Source of the DNA: an uncultured Lachnospiraceae bacterium | GTDB taxonomy: Bacteria; Bacillota; Clostridia; Lachnospirales; Lachnospiraceae | Reading direction: 5' to 3' | Assembly: GCA_902790935.1 (NCBI GenBank) | Contig: CADATP010000004.1 | Span: 1 to 64,000 of the forward strand | Length of the DNA stretch: 64,000 nt | Shown: one piece after another, positions 17,193 through 24,999 of the stretch | Numbering within the stretch: position 1 is the first letter of the stretch | Layout of the letters: each line of letters starts with the position of its first letter | Notes under the pieces: model-generated | What the model saw: the letters and a program-made list of their open reading frames with translations, nothing else | The model's database searches: none | Told to the model about the DNA's origin: nothing | Position numbers and translations under genes: made by a program

Positions 17193-18056
17193 TTATCTGA
17201 TGTCCTGATTTCTTACATTATCCATATCATCGAAGTCCTGGTTTTCTCCAACCATTCCCCAGATGAAGGTGTAGTTTGAAGATCCGCATCCGCAGTGGAT
17301 AGACCAGCTGGGAGAGATGACAGCCTCTTCGTTGTGCATAACGATATGTCTTGTCTCCTGAGGCTCGCCCATATAATGCATAACAAATCCGTTCTCCGGA
17401 ACCTCAAAGTACATATAAACCTCCATACGACGGTCATGTGTATGGCAAGGCATTGAGTTCCAAACACTTCCGGGCTCAAGATGAGTCATACCCATTTCAA
17501 GCTGGCAGCTCTCAACCTGTCCGGGAAGGATGTATTTGCAGATAACGCGATGGTTAGCTTCTTCCATGCTTCCAAGCTCTTTTTTGTTTTCATCCTTAAC
17601 AATAACAACGCCCTCTTCGGGAGTTCCGTTAGGCTTTATAAGTACGGTAGGATAAGTTTTATGCGCAGGGGCGCTGTTTAAATAGAACTTAGCAGGATTT
17701 GAAGCATCGTCACTTTCAAAGGAAATATCGCGATTTCCCATACCGATGTACATTCCCTCTCTGTGGGCTACGTTAAAGGTCTTTCCGTCTATTGTAATCT
17801 TGCCGTTTCCACCGATATTGATAACACCGAGCTCTCTTCTCTGTAAAAAGTACTCGGCTCTGAGCTCATCTCCGGCAGTAAGAACAAGCTTTTCGCTTGT
17901 AGGGGTTGCCGAACCAAAGATTATACGGTCAATATGACTGTAAACAAGATAAATCTCACCGGGTCTGAATACTTTCTGAACAAGGAATTCATCTCTGAGC
18001 CTTTGTGTGTCATAGTATTTGACATCTCTGGGAGATGCGGCTGTTCTAAGTTCCAT
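17193..18056 (-). CDS. kduI: 5-keto-4-deoxyuronate isomerase
   Basis: A 287-residue cupin-type isomerase converting 4-deoxy-5-hexulose uronate to 2,5-diketo-3-deoxygluconate. The Zn site is visible: CHTHDRRMEVYMYF (His-x-His and Glu, around residues 194-204) and a later SIHCGCG His near 245; FIWGMVGENQDFDDMD is the family C-terminal signature. AGGAGG precedes the ATG. First gene of operon C, directly under the LacI-type operator and promoter at 18168-18209. Confidence 0.96.
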   Translation of the reverse strand: MELRTAASPRDVKYYDTQRLRDEFLVQKVFRPGEIYLVYSHIDRIIFGSATPTSEKLVLTAGDELRAEYFLQRRELGVINIGGNGKITIDGKTFNVAHREGMYIGMGNRDISFESDDASNPAKFYLNSAPAHKTYPTVLIKPNGTPEEGVVIVKDENKKELGSMEEANHRVICKYILPGQVESCQLEMGMTHLEPGSVWNSMPCHTHDRRMEVYMYFEVPENGFVMHYMGEPQETRHIVMHNEEAVISPSWSIHCGCGSSNYTFIWGMVGENQDFDDMDNVRNQDIR

Positions 18057-18130
18057 AATATGTCCTCCTGAAATAAATATAAGAAAGCGTATCGCATCCT
18101 CGCGGAGCGCTTTTTATATAAAATAAAAAA

Positions 18131-18166
18131 ACATACAGGAAGCCGAAAAATATGCCTCCTGTATGT
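18131..18166 (-). terminator. Terminator of trpD, overlapping the kdu transcription start
   Basis: Stem ACATACAGGA (18131-18140) with TCCTGTATGT (18157-18166), then on the minus strand seven T residues. It lies downstream of trpD but also downstream of the kdu -10 box (18168-18173), so the predicted kdu start point falls inside the upstream arm. Confidence 0.85.
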
Positions 18167-18167
18167 T

Positions 18168-18209
18168 ATCTTATCAAACAGATCAAAAAATGTAAACCCT
18201 TACATTTTT
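18168..18209 (-). promoter_or_regulatory. Promoter and LacI-type operator of the kdu operon
   Basis: Operator: perfect 10-bp arms AAAAATGTAA (18186-18195) and TTACATTTTT (18200-18209) around ACCC; the core TGTAAACCCTTACA differs from the consensus only at the central CG. On the minus strand the -35 box TTTACA (18196-18191) is part of the operator; after 17 bp comes -10 TAAGAT (18173-18168). Binding would therefore mask the -35 box. Confidence 0.75.
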
Positions 18210-18255
18210 GAAATAATCACAAAAATATACGCTTTTCTTTAGCAGAAATTCCTTC

Positions 18256-19281
18256 TTATTCAGGTCTGTTGCTGACCTCGATAATCTTTTCAAGGGTTTC
18301 GGTAGCTTTTCCGGAATCTATAAGCTCAGCAGCAAGCTTTACTCCCTCTTCGAAGCTGTCAGCCTTTCCTCCTATATAAAGAGAAGCTCCGGCATTCATA
18401 AGTACTGCATTCCTCTTAGGTCCCTTTTCTTTTCCCGCAAGGATGTCTCTTGTGATCTTTGCGTTCTCTTCGGGAGTTCCGCCCTTAAGCTCTTCTTTTG
18501 TGCATCTCTCAAATCCGAAATCCTCGGGCTTTACGACAGTAGTTCTGTACCAGCCGTCTCTTATTTCGCAAACAGTTGTAGCCGAGCTCATAGAGATCTC
18601 ATCAAGCTTATCCTGTCCGTAAACAACCATTCCTCTTTCAACGCCAAGACTTACCAATACTCTCGCAAGGGGCTCAACAAGATATTCGTCATAAACACCG
18701 AGGAGCTGACGTTTGGGAGATCCCGGATTTGTAAGAGGTCCGAGAATATTGAAAACCGTTCTAAAGCCCAGCTCTTTTCTGATAGCTCCTACATACTTCA
18801 TAGATGTATGATACTTTTGTGCGAAGAAAAAGCACATTCCCGCCTCTTTTAAAAGCTCTATACATCTTTCGGGGCTTTGCTGGATGTTAACTCCGAGAGC
18901 CTCAAGGCAATCAGCGGTACCGCACTTTGAAGATGCTGCGCGGTTTCCGTGCTTTGCAACCTTCATTCCGCCTGCAGCAGCCACAATAGCCGATGTTGTG
19001 GAGATGTTAAAGCTGTGTGCGTTGTCTCCTCCGGTACCTACGATCTCGAAAATATCCATTCCGGTATCGACCTTCGTGGCGTGATCTCTCATCGCTGCGG
19101 CGCAGCCCGCAATCTCGTCGGTGGTCTCCGCTCTTGCGGACTTGGTGGAAAGCGCTGCAAGGAATGCCGCATTTTGAGTGGGTGAAGTTTCACCGCTCAT
19201 AATCTCATTCATTACCGCATACGCTTCATCGTAAGTAAGATCCTCCTTATTTACGATCTTTACAATAGCCTCTTTGATCAT
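18256..19281 (-). CDS. trpD: Anthranilate phosphoribosyltransferase
   Basis: A 341-residue enzyme of tryptophan synthesis that joins anthranilate and [21 protein letters not shown] (around residue 82) is the PRPP/Mg motif, [21 protein letters not shown] the anthranilate region. Full length. No other trp gene is in the window: the upstream neighbour, 41 bp away, is a histidine phosphatase. AACGGAGG precedes the ATG; it ends at the terminator 18131-18166. Confidence 0.95.
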   Translation of the reverse strand: MIKEAIVKIVNKEDLTYDEAYAVMNEIMSGETSPTQNAAFLAALSTKSARAETTDEIAGCAAAMRDHATKVDTGMDIFEIVGTGGDNAHSFNISTTSAIVAAAGGMKVAKHGNRAASSKCGTADCLEALGVNIQQSPERCIELLKEAGMCFFFAQKYHTSMKYVGAIRKELGFRTVFNILGPLTNPGSPKRQLLGVYDEYLVEPLARVLVSLGVERGMVVYGQDKLDEISMSSATTVCEIRDGWYRTTVVKPEDFGFERCTKEELKGGTPEENAKITRDILAGKEKGPKRNAVLMNAGASLYIGGKADSFEEGVKLAAELIDSGKATETLEKIIEVSNRPE

Positions 19282-19322
19282 TAAAGTAATCCTCCGTTCG
19301 TTTTATATATCAGGCTGATTAT

Positions 19323-20018
19323 TTACTTTTTATCTACCTTCTGCTGCAATTTAAGTCCGTCCGAAATACCGATTATATGGGCCGCATCATTAAAAAGCTC
19401 CATTCTTGGACGTACAAAGCTGCCCTTATTTACAGGCAGATCGATTATGATGACAGAAGTAAAATCATACGGAAATACGCTTGCATAATAAGGCAAAGGA
19501 AGGGATAAGATATGGCTCATTGCACAGGCGCCGCTTCCCCCGTGGCTGAAGATGGCGATGTTTTTGTTCTCATCTGTATCGCAGTAAAATCTTCGGCCGT
19601 CATGTCTGTAACCATAGGATAAAAGAAACTCGTCTATCTTTCCTGTTATCTTATCGTAAAACTCCATACAGTAGTTTTTCTCAAAGAAAGGATGTTTTTT
19701 CCAGTCAGAGGTATAATAGTCAAAGTTTACATCCGTTGTCAGCATATCCCCAAGAGTCCATAAATGTCCCTCCTCGGGGATTCCCTCTCCGCCCCACCAG
19801 ATTTCATACATATAATCAAGAACAGTTACTTCTTTATCCAGAAGCTTTGCCGTCTCTTCTGCAGTCTGGCGTGCTCTGCCCATGGGGGATGAATAAATCT
19901 CATCGATATTCTCTCTCAAAAGTCTTTTGGCACAGTTTTTTGCCTGTAATATACCCGTAGGTGTAAGACAGTCCTTTTCATAATCCGGCTCTCCGTGCCT
20001 TACAAACAGTAATCTCAT
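19323..20018 (-). CDS. Histidine phosphatase family protein
   Basis: A 231-residue phosphatase of the phosphoglycerate-mutase-like superfamily: RHGEPD at residues 7-12 with the phospho-accepting His8, SPMGRARQTAEETA around 45, and HGGSG near 160 with the second His. The substrate is unknown. The gene begins 10 bp after the stop of the MocR-like regulator, with GGAGAG in between, so the two are co-transcribed and probably translationally coupled. Confidence 0.9.
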   Translation of the reverse strand: MRLLFVRHGEPDYEKDCLTPTGILQAKNCAKRLLRENIDEIYSSPMGRARQTAEETAKLLDKEVTVLDYMYEIWWGGEGIPEEGHLWTLGDMLTTDVNFDYYTSDWKKHPFFEKNYCMEFYDKITGKIDEFLLSYGYRHDGRRFYCDTDENKNIAIFSHGGSGACAMSHILSLPLPYYASVFPYDFTSVIIIDLPVNKGSFVRPRMELFNDAAHIIGISDGLKLQQKVDKK

Positions 20019-20028
20019 AAATCTCTCC

Positions 20029-21126
20029 TCATAAATTTTTGCGTCTGTTTCTTCTGACGCGATTTATATGTCGTTCGAAATCTCCGTTTTTAATAAGCTC
20101 AGCCAAAACATACTGATCAAAGATCGGAACAGTGCAGGAATAAAACCCGAGCTTTTCATCAAACAATTTTAACATACCCTGTGGCAAAACCATATACCCG
20201 ATACGCATAGAGGGCGCTATTGTTCTGGAAAAAGTATTAAGGTAAATAACCTTTGAAAAGCTGTCCATAGAGTACAGCGGCTCCTCTGCTTTTCTTGAAA
20301 CCGTAAGCTCCGAATCGTAATTGTCCTCTATAAGTATGGCATCCCTGTCCTTGGCCCACTTAAGATACTCCCTTTTCTTTGAGATATCTGCCGTGGCTCC
20401 GCTTGGGTATGAATTAAAGGGAGTAACGTGCAAAATCTTTGCTTTAGTATTTAAAAGAGCCGCGGAATCGATCCCGTTTGGCGTCATCTCAAGAAAATCG
20501 CATTTTGCTCCCATAGAATTATAAACATCAAATATCCTGCTGTAGGAAGGACTCTCAAGGCCATACACAACGTCGTTTCCAAACATCTGAACGATAAGTC
20601 CGTATAAATATTCCGCTCCTGAACCTACGATAACCTGCTCAGGTCTGATGTATAGATGCCTGCTTCTTGCAAGATATCTGCAGATCTCTTCTCGAAGTTC
20701 AGGGCATCCGTGGTTCGGGGACTTTACAAGGAGCTTTTCCCCATAATCAAGTATCACCTTGCGCATCGTTTTTGCAAGTACGGAAAAAGGAAAATCTCCG
20801 ACTCTTAAGTGGATATCCGACCTCTCATACTCCGAGAAATCGAAATTAATAACTTCCTTTTCGCTCCCCCCCGATACGCTGTCCTCATCTTTGTATGTGA
20901 CAAAAACTCCGCTCCTTTGGCGGCTCTCCGCATACCCCTCTTCATTTAATAAAGTAAGAGCATGCTCTACCGTTATAACGCTGACTCCCGTTTCTTCGGC
21001 GATTATACGCTTTGAAGGAAGCTTGTCTCCATAGTGGTATACGCCTCCGGAAATATCCTTTACAAGCTGTCTGTAGAGCTGTATGTATGCGGGTTCGCTG
21101 CTTTTATCCGAAATAGAATAATTCAT
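20029..21126 (-). CDS. MocR/GntR-type regulator, aminotransferase domain shortened
   Basis: A 365-residue protein. Residues about 8-75 are a GntR winged helix-turn-helix (LPSKRIIAEETGVSVITVEH); residues about 105-365 are a fold-type I aminotransferase-like PLP domain, with SFSKVIYLNTFSRTIAPSMR holding the Lys region. Typical MocR regulators are about 450-500 residues; this one stops just after the ERHINRVRRNRR stretch, lacking roughly the last 90-110 residues (small C-terminal domain). The next gene begins 10 bp later. It is divergent from an ECF S component, and direct repeats at 21128-21178 are candidate sites. The gene may be a functional short form or a decayed one. Confidence 0.85.
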   Translation of the reverse strand: MNYSISDKSSEPAYIQLYRQLVKDISGGVYHYGDKLPSKRIIAEETGVSVITVEHALTLLNEEGYAESRQRSGVFVTYKDEDSVSGGSEKEVINFDFSEYERSDIHLRVGDFPFSVLAKTMRKVILDYGEKLLVKSPNHGCPELREEICRYLARSRHLYIRPEQVIVGSGAEYLYGLIVQMFGNDVVYGLESPSYSRIFDVYNSMGAKCDFLEMTPNGIDSAALLNTKAKILHVTPFNSYPSGATADISKKREYLKWAKDRDAILIEDNYDSELTVSRKAEEPLYSMDSFSKVIYLNTFSRTIAPSMRIGYMVLPQGMLKLFDEKLGFYSCTVPIFDQYVLAELIKNGDFERHINRVRRNRRKNL

Positions 21127-21127
21127 C

Positions 21128-21178
21128 TGGTCATATATTTCTTTCTGGTTTTGGTTATTTTTATATGGTCAGATATAT
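21128..21178. promoter_or_regulatory. Direct repeats between the MocR-like gene and the ECF S gene
   Basis: TGGTCATATAT (21128-21138) and TGGTCAGATATAT (21166-21178) are in the same orientation, 38 bp apart, in the divergent intergenic region. MocR-type regulators often bind direct repeats, so these are plausible operators; this is inference. Confidence 0.45.
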
Positions 21179-21219
21179 ATTAATCTTTTTTACATCAAAA
21201 GTAAAGGAAGTACAAAAAC

Positions 21220-21759
21220 ATGAAGCAAAACCACATAACACCCCTTAACATCACAATGACTGCTTTGTTTATGGCCTTGACCATCGCCTTCGCCTCATTC
21301 GGAATACCCGTTCCGGGCGGACACCTTTATCTTTGCGACGTACCGATCAGTATCGCTGCTATACTCCTTGGCCCCTTCGAAGCTTTCGTTGTAGGCGGCA
21401 TAGGATCCTTCTTAGGAGACCTTATCTTCTATCCTCTTCCTATGTTCGTATCCCTGGTAACCCACGGACTTCAGGCAGTAGTCATTTCACTGATCTCACA
21501 TTACACCTTAAAGAAGCATCCCAAGGTCGCCTCGGGTATCGGTGTAACCGTCGGTGCTATCATCATGGTAGTAGGATACACCTTAGGAAAGATATTTGTA
21601 TACAGCAACCTTGAAACCGCAATCCTTAAACTCCCTTACGAGATTGCTCAGGGTGCCATCGGCGCTATAGTCGGAATGATCATTTGCTGGCCTCTGCAGA
21701 TAAGAAGACTCTTCTTAAAGTACTATGATTTAGGCGTTAAAAAGCCTACCAATAACTAA
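21220..21759 (+). CDS. ECF transporter S component
   Basis: A 179-residue integral membrane protein with five or six helices and the S-component pattern (N-terminal short helix, then AFASFGIPVPGGHLYLCDVP, and GPFEAFVVGGIGSFLGDLIF). S components bind a vitamin or micronutrient and work with a shared EcfT/EcfA module, which is not in this window. The substrate cannot be read from sequence. The divergent MocR-type (PLP-dependent) regulator makes a vitamin B6 or amino-acid-derived substrate worth considering. AAAGGA is 9 bp before the ATG; the 3' end overlaps the convergent isomerase stop codon. Confidence 0.85.
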   Translation: MKQNHITPLNITMTALFMALTIAFASFGIPVPGGHLYLCDVPISIAAILLGPFEAFVVGGIGSFLGDLIFYPLPMFVSLVTHGLQAVVISLISHYTLKKHPKVASGIGVTVGAIIMVVGYTLGKIFVYSNLETAILKLPYEIAQGAIGAIVGMIICWPLQIRRLFLKYYDLGVKKPTNN

Positions 21760-22583
21760 TCTTCGAGATATCCTTTTACCGTATCTATCTCAAGATTAAG
21801 CATATCCGTATCTACAAAGCCTTCTTTGTTAAAAGCCGTGGATTCCAAAGTAAACGTTCCTTTGTACCCCGAGCTCTTAACAAAGGCAAAAAATCTGTCG
21901 AAATCGATGTGACCGCGCCCAACAGGCAAAGTCCTTAGATTTTCCCAATCTTTGTACCCACCGCCATAATCATTGATATGATAATGGCGGATGTGGTGCT
22001 CTTTCCAGAGTATCTCGTATTTCTCATCATACAAAAGATCAAGTTGATCGTGAAACTGAGCCATCTTCGTATCAAATATAAATCCAATATCAGGATAAAT
22101 CTCTAAAAGCTCCATCCAGTGGCTCAGAGGGTCCTTTACATTACAGACGACATTTTCTATCAAAAGATCCACGCCATAACCGTCGGCTATTTCTTTAAGG
22201 CGCGGATAAGCCCTTATATTGTTGTCAAAATACGCGTCCGAAGTGATCCCGTCCCAAAGATGCATAACCATCTTTTTCGCGCCGATCTCGGAAGCCATCT
22301 TAGCGTTAATCTCGAATTTTTCAAAAGCGTCCTTAGTATCCAGCGCACTTCCCTTGCTGATACTCTCGCCTATACTTTTCTGGCAATGCATAGTGGGGGT
22401 ATTAATACTATTGCTTTTAAGAAAATCTACGATGTGATCCTCCTGTCCGTACCAGGTGCTGTACATCATAAACTCAAAGCCGTCAGATCTAATCTTCTTT
22501 GTAAGTTCCTTTAAAAGTCTGTAATCTCTTCCGTTTGGGCGCCCTATAAGAGCTCCCGTTGAGACCAGAATCGTATTTTCCAT
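21756..22583 (-). CDS. Sugar phosphate isomerase/epimerase (AP endonuclease 2-like TIM barrel)
   Basis: A 275-residue xylose isomerase-like TIM barrel (PF01261). Metal-ligand-like residues occur in DLLIENVV (Glu), GFIFDTKMAQFHDQLD (Asp/His), HYHINDYGG (His, Asp) and the C-terminal TLESTA (Glu). The family includes isomerases, epimerases and endonuclease IV; no specific substrate is evident. AAAGGA before the ATG. It follows the AlkD-like gene by 43 bp on the same strand and may be co-transcribed. Confidence 0.8.
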   Translation of the reverse strand: MENTILVSTGALIGRPNGRDYRLLKELTKKIRSDGFEFMMYSTWYGQEDHIVDFLKSNSINTPTMHCQKSIGESISKGSALDTKDAFEKFEINAKMASEIGAKKMVMHLWDGITSDAYFDNNIRAYPRLKEIADGYGVDLLIENVVCNVKDPLSHWMELLEIYPDIGFIFDTKMAQFHDQLDLLYDEKYEILWKEHHIRHYHINDYGGGYKDWENLRTLPVGRGHIDFDRFFAFVKSSGYKGTFTLESTAFNKEGFVDTDMLNLEIDTVKGYLED

Positions 22584-22626
22584 AAAAATCCTTTACAGTA
22601 TCAAAATTATTAAAACTAACCTAAGG

Positions 22627-23385
22627 TTACTTTAAAGATCTAAGGTAATCCTTATGCTCCTTTGAAACTCTAAAGCTCTCCAGAGCCTTTTGTATTGACT
22701 TTCGCCTTGTCCATTCATCTAAAGGCGTAATATCCCCTTTAAAATCTTTATCCATATATTTAACGACCGCATCGTATTTCTTTGCAAGCGCCGTTGCGAA
22801 GTACCAGGCAACCATCATCCTGTGATAATAATCATCGGAAGCCTCCCGTGGAATGTCGATCCCGCCCTTTATATTTCCGGAGGAATTTCGTCTGACGGCT
22901 TCCGCGGCTTTAAAGCTGATATATTCGGGAAACGATTCGTCGAAATCCTCTTCAAGGAATTCATTCATATACATCCTTATACCGAAACGGGCGGTATATA
23001 CATGCCCCGATGAGGTCCATTTTTCCAAAAGTGGGATCAGCTTAGAGTGGTACTTTTTAAAGACCTTTGGGCTTGACTGGTCCGATACCGGCCAGCAGTC
23101 AACGTAGGGGAGGAACTGCTCTGTCCTCTTAACGCACTCGTCAAAATCTTTGATCATTCCTATAACAAAAAAATGAACCAGATTCTCCTCGTAGTATTTA
23201 TGAGGCAGGCTGTCCAAAAACTCCTCGTACTCTCCGCTTTTAAAGATCTCTTTGGCGATTTCTCGCATAGCCGGAGTTCTGACTCCAATGATAGAATCAG
23301 GGGAAATATTCGGAACAAGTCCGGTTTGAAATGCTTTATATTCGCTGTCAGACACCACTTTTAGTCTGTCGTAAACTGTTGTCAT
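22627..23385 (-). CDS. DNA alkylation repair protein (AlkD-like HEAT repeats)
   Basis: A 252-residue all-helical protein of the AlkD family (PF08713). AlkD removes 3- and 7-alkylated bases from DNA. It contains IIGVRTPAMREIAKEI near residue 32, typical of the short AlkD-like subgroup, and DCWPVSDQSSP near 95. The subgroup's activity is less well established than for AlkC/AlkD, so glycosylase function is inferred. GGCAGGA precedes the ATG. Divergent from the broken GH43 gene. Confidence 0.85.
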   Translation of the reverse strand: MTTVYDRLKVVSDSEYKAFQTGLVPNISPDSIIGVRTPAMREIAKEIFKSGEYEEFLDSLPHKYYEENLVHFFVIGMIKDFDECVKRTEQFLPYVDCWPVSDQSSPKVFKKYHSKLIPLLEKWTSSGHVYTARFGIRMYMNEFLEEDFDESFPEYISFKAAEAVRRNSSGNIKGGIDIPREASDDYYHRMMVAWYFATALAKKYDAVVKYMDKDFKGDITPLDEWTRRKSIQKALESFRVSKEHKDYLRSLK

Positions 23386-23477
23386 AGATTTTCCTGCCTC
23401 TTTGAGCCAAATAAAGTATTAAACAAAATTTATCGCATTAACTCCCTAAAGTAGTATTATACTTCACATAGTCCTTA

Positions 23478-23518
23478 TTGCATACAAAAATAATATATAT
23501 TAGAATGAAAATGTTTCA
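23478..23518 (+). promoter_or_regulatory. Promoter and palindrome before the GH43 pseudogene
   Basis: -35 TTGCAT (23478-23483), 17-bp spacer, -10 TAGAAT (23501-23506). A palindrome TGAAA-ATG-TTTCA at 23506-23518 overlaps the -10 end and the start point, a typical repressor position. It differs from the TGTAA-type pectin operator. Confidence 0.6.
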
Positions 23519-23558
23519 AAAAACTTAAAAAATCTTGGAAACGCAAAGGAAAAAACTA

Positions 23559-24999
23559 ATGAAAGAATTTATCAAGGGTGCAAATCCCTACATGCCTCTT
23601 TGGGAACATGTTCCCGACGGAGAGCCCAGAGTTTTCGAACATAACGGAGAAAAAAGAGTCTATGTTTTCGGATCCCACGACATCGAGAGGGACAAGTACT
23701 GCGGAAGAAACTATGTTGCCTGGTCCGCGCCTGTTGACGATATGACAAACTGGACCTGCCACGGCGTCTGCTACGAAACACATTACGACAGCATTCTCTA
23801 CGCTCCCGATGTAGTTAAAAAGGGCGATGGGCGATACATATTATATGTATGCCGCCGAAAGATGCGGAAGCCTTATCGTAGTTGCTTCCTCTAAGGATCC
23901 CTGGGGACCTTATGAAAACCCTGTGGAGACCAAGCTCGGTTTCGATCCCGGAGTACTGGTCGATGACGATGGTAAGGTATATGCTTTCTGGGGTGGATGC
24001 GCCGCTCCCTGCTATATCGCAGAACTTGAAGACGATATGGCTACTATAAAGGAGGAAACCCTTGTTTCAAATCCTATGGGCCACGCCAACTGTCCCTGGG
24101 ATCCTAAAGATGACGGACATATCGATCTTATAGACGCTTTCTTCGAGGCTTCAAGCCCGAGAAAAGTCCTCGGTAAATACGTTTATATCTACTCTGCAAG
24201 ATACGAAAAACCTATCCCTGAGCTCGGCATCTTTGAGGATTGCAACGGCTTCCTCTCCTACAAGTTCAGCGATTCCCCCTTCGGTCCTTACAGAGACGGT
24301 GGAAATATAAGCTTTAACGGCGGAGAAATCTTAAGAGATTCAGAAGGTGTCGGAACTATGACTTACCGTTGGGGCAACAACCACGGTTCTATCATGGAAG
24401 TAAACGGAAAATGGTATGTTTTCTACCACAGACATACCGGTACAACCGAGTACAGTCGCCAGGCGATGCTCGATCCCGTAGACGTTGCTCTCGGAACCGA
24501 CGGAAGACTCTTTATCGGAGATATCAAGTTCCTTGCAGGGGAACCCGTTAGCGCAAAGCCTGTAGAGATGACCTCTCAGGGCGCCCATATAAACGGTCTT
24601 GACGCCCGTAAGTGGATATCCGCCGGTTACGCCTGCCATATCTTTGGAAGTAAGAAAAATGCCAACATTCGCCCCGTTTATGATGAAAGAGATGATGTTT
24701 CCGCTCCCATCGACCTGATAACAGACGGAACAACCGTAGGCTTTAGATACCTTCAGTTTGGAAACAACACGCCTAAGACTGTTACCCTTATCCTTGAGGA
24801 ATCAAAAAAGGTAAAGATCAATCTACGCGTAGATTCCTACAGAGGAAGGATCGTTTCCGTACTTACATCAGACGGCTTATCAAAAGAGATAACCGGCTCT
24901 TTAAATACCGGTATTATCGGAAAGCGCGCCGTATACTTCGAATTCATCTCTGAGGATAAAGAAGAAGTATTTACATTTGACCGCTTTACATTCGATTAA
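23559..24999 (+). pseudogene. GH43 family glycoside hydrolase, frameshifted by a 7-bp tandem duplication
   Basis: Two overlapping frames together make one GH43 five-blade beta-propeller enzyme plus a C-terminal beta-sandwich (about residues 330-475). The first frame starts at ATG 23559 (AAAGGA 8 bp upstream) and runs correctly to about 23835, then goes off-frame and stops at 23894; the second frame continues from about 23827 to 24999. At 23822-23835 GGGCGAT occurs twice in tandem. Removing one copy restores KKGDTYYMYAAE without a break. The catalytic regions seem intact: GVLVDDDGKVYAFWGG (Asp) and DAFFEASSPRK (Glu acid). No signal peptide. The likely substrate is an arabino- or xylo-oligosaccharide. 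The clean single lesion suggests a very recent or reversible mutation, or a sequencing error. Confidence 0.9.
23822..23835. repeat. 7-bp tandem duplication GGGCGAT x2
   Basis: Two directly adjacent copies of GGGCGAT (23822-23828, 23829-23835) inside the GH43 gene. Seven is not a multiple of three, so the duplication shifts the frame; loss of one copy by slippage would restore it. Confidence 0.95.

Noticed and set aside
23827..24999. Separate GH43 gene starting at ATG 23827
   Set aside because: That ATG is created by the duplicated GGGCGAT junction and lacks a ribosome binding site; the N-terminal catalytic part is in the preceding frame, so it is the 3' half of one broken gene.
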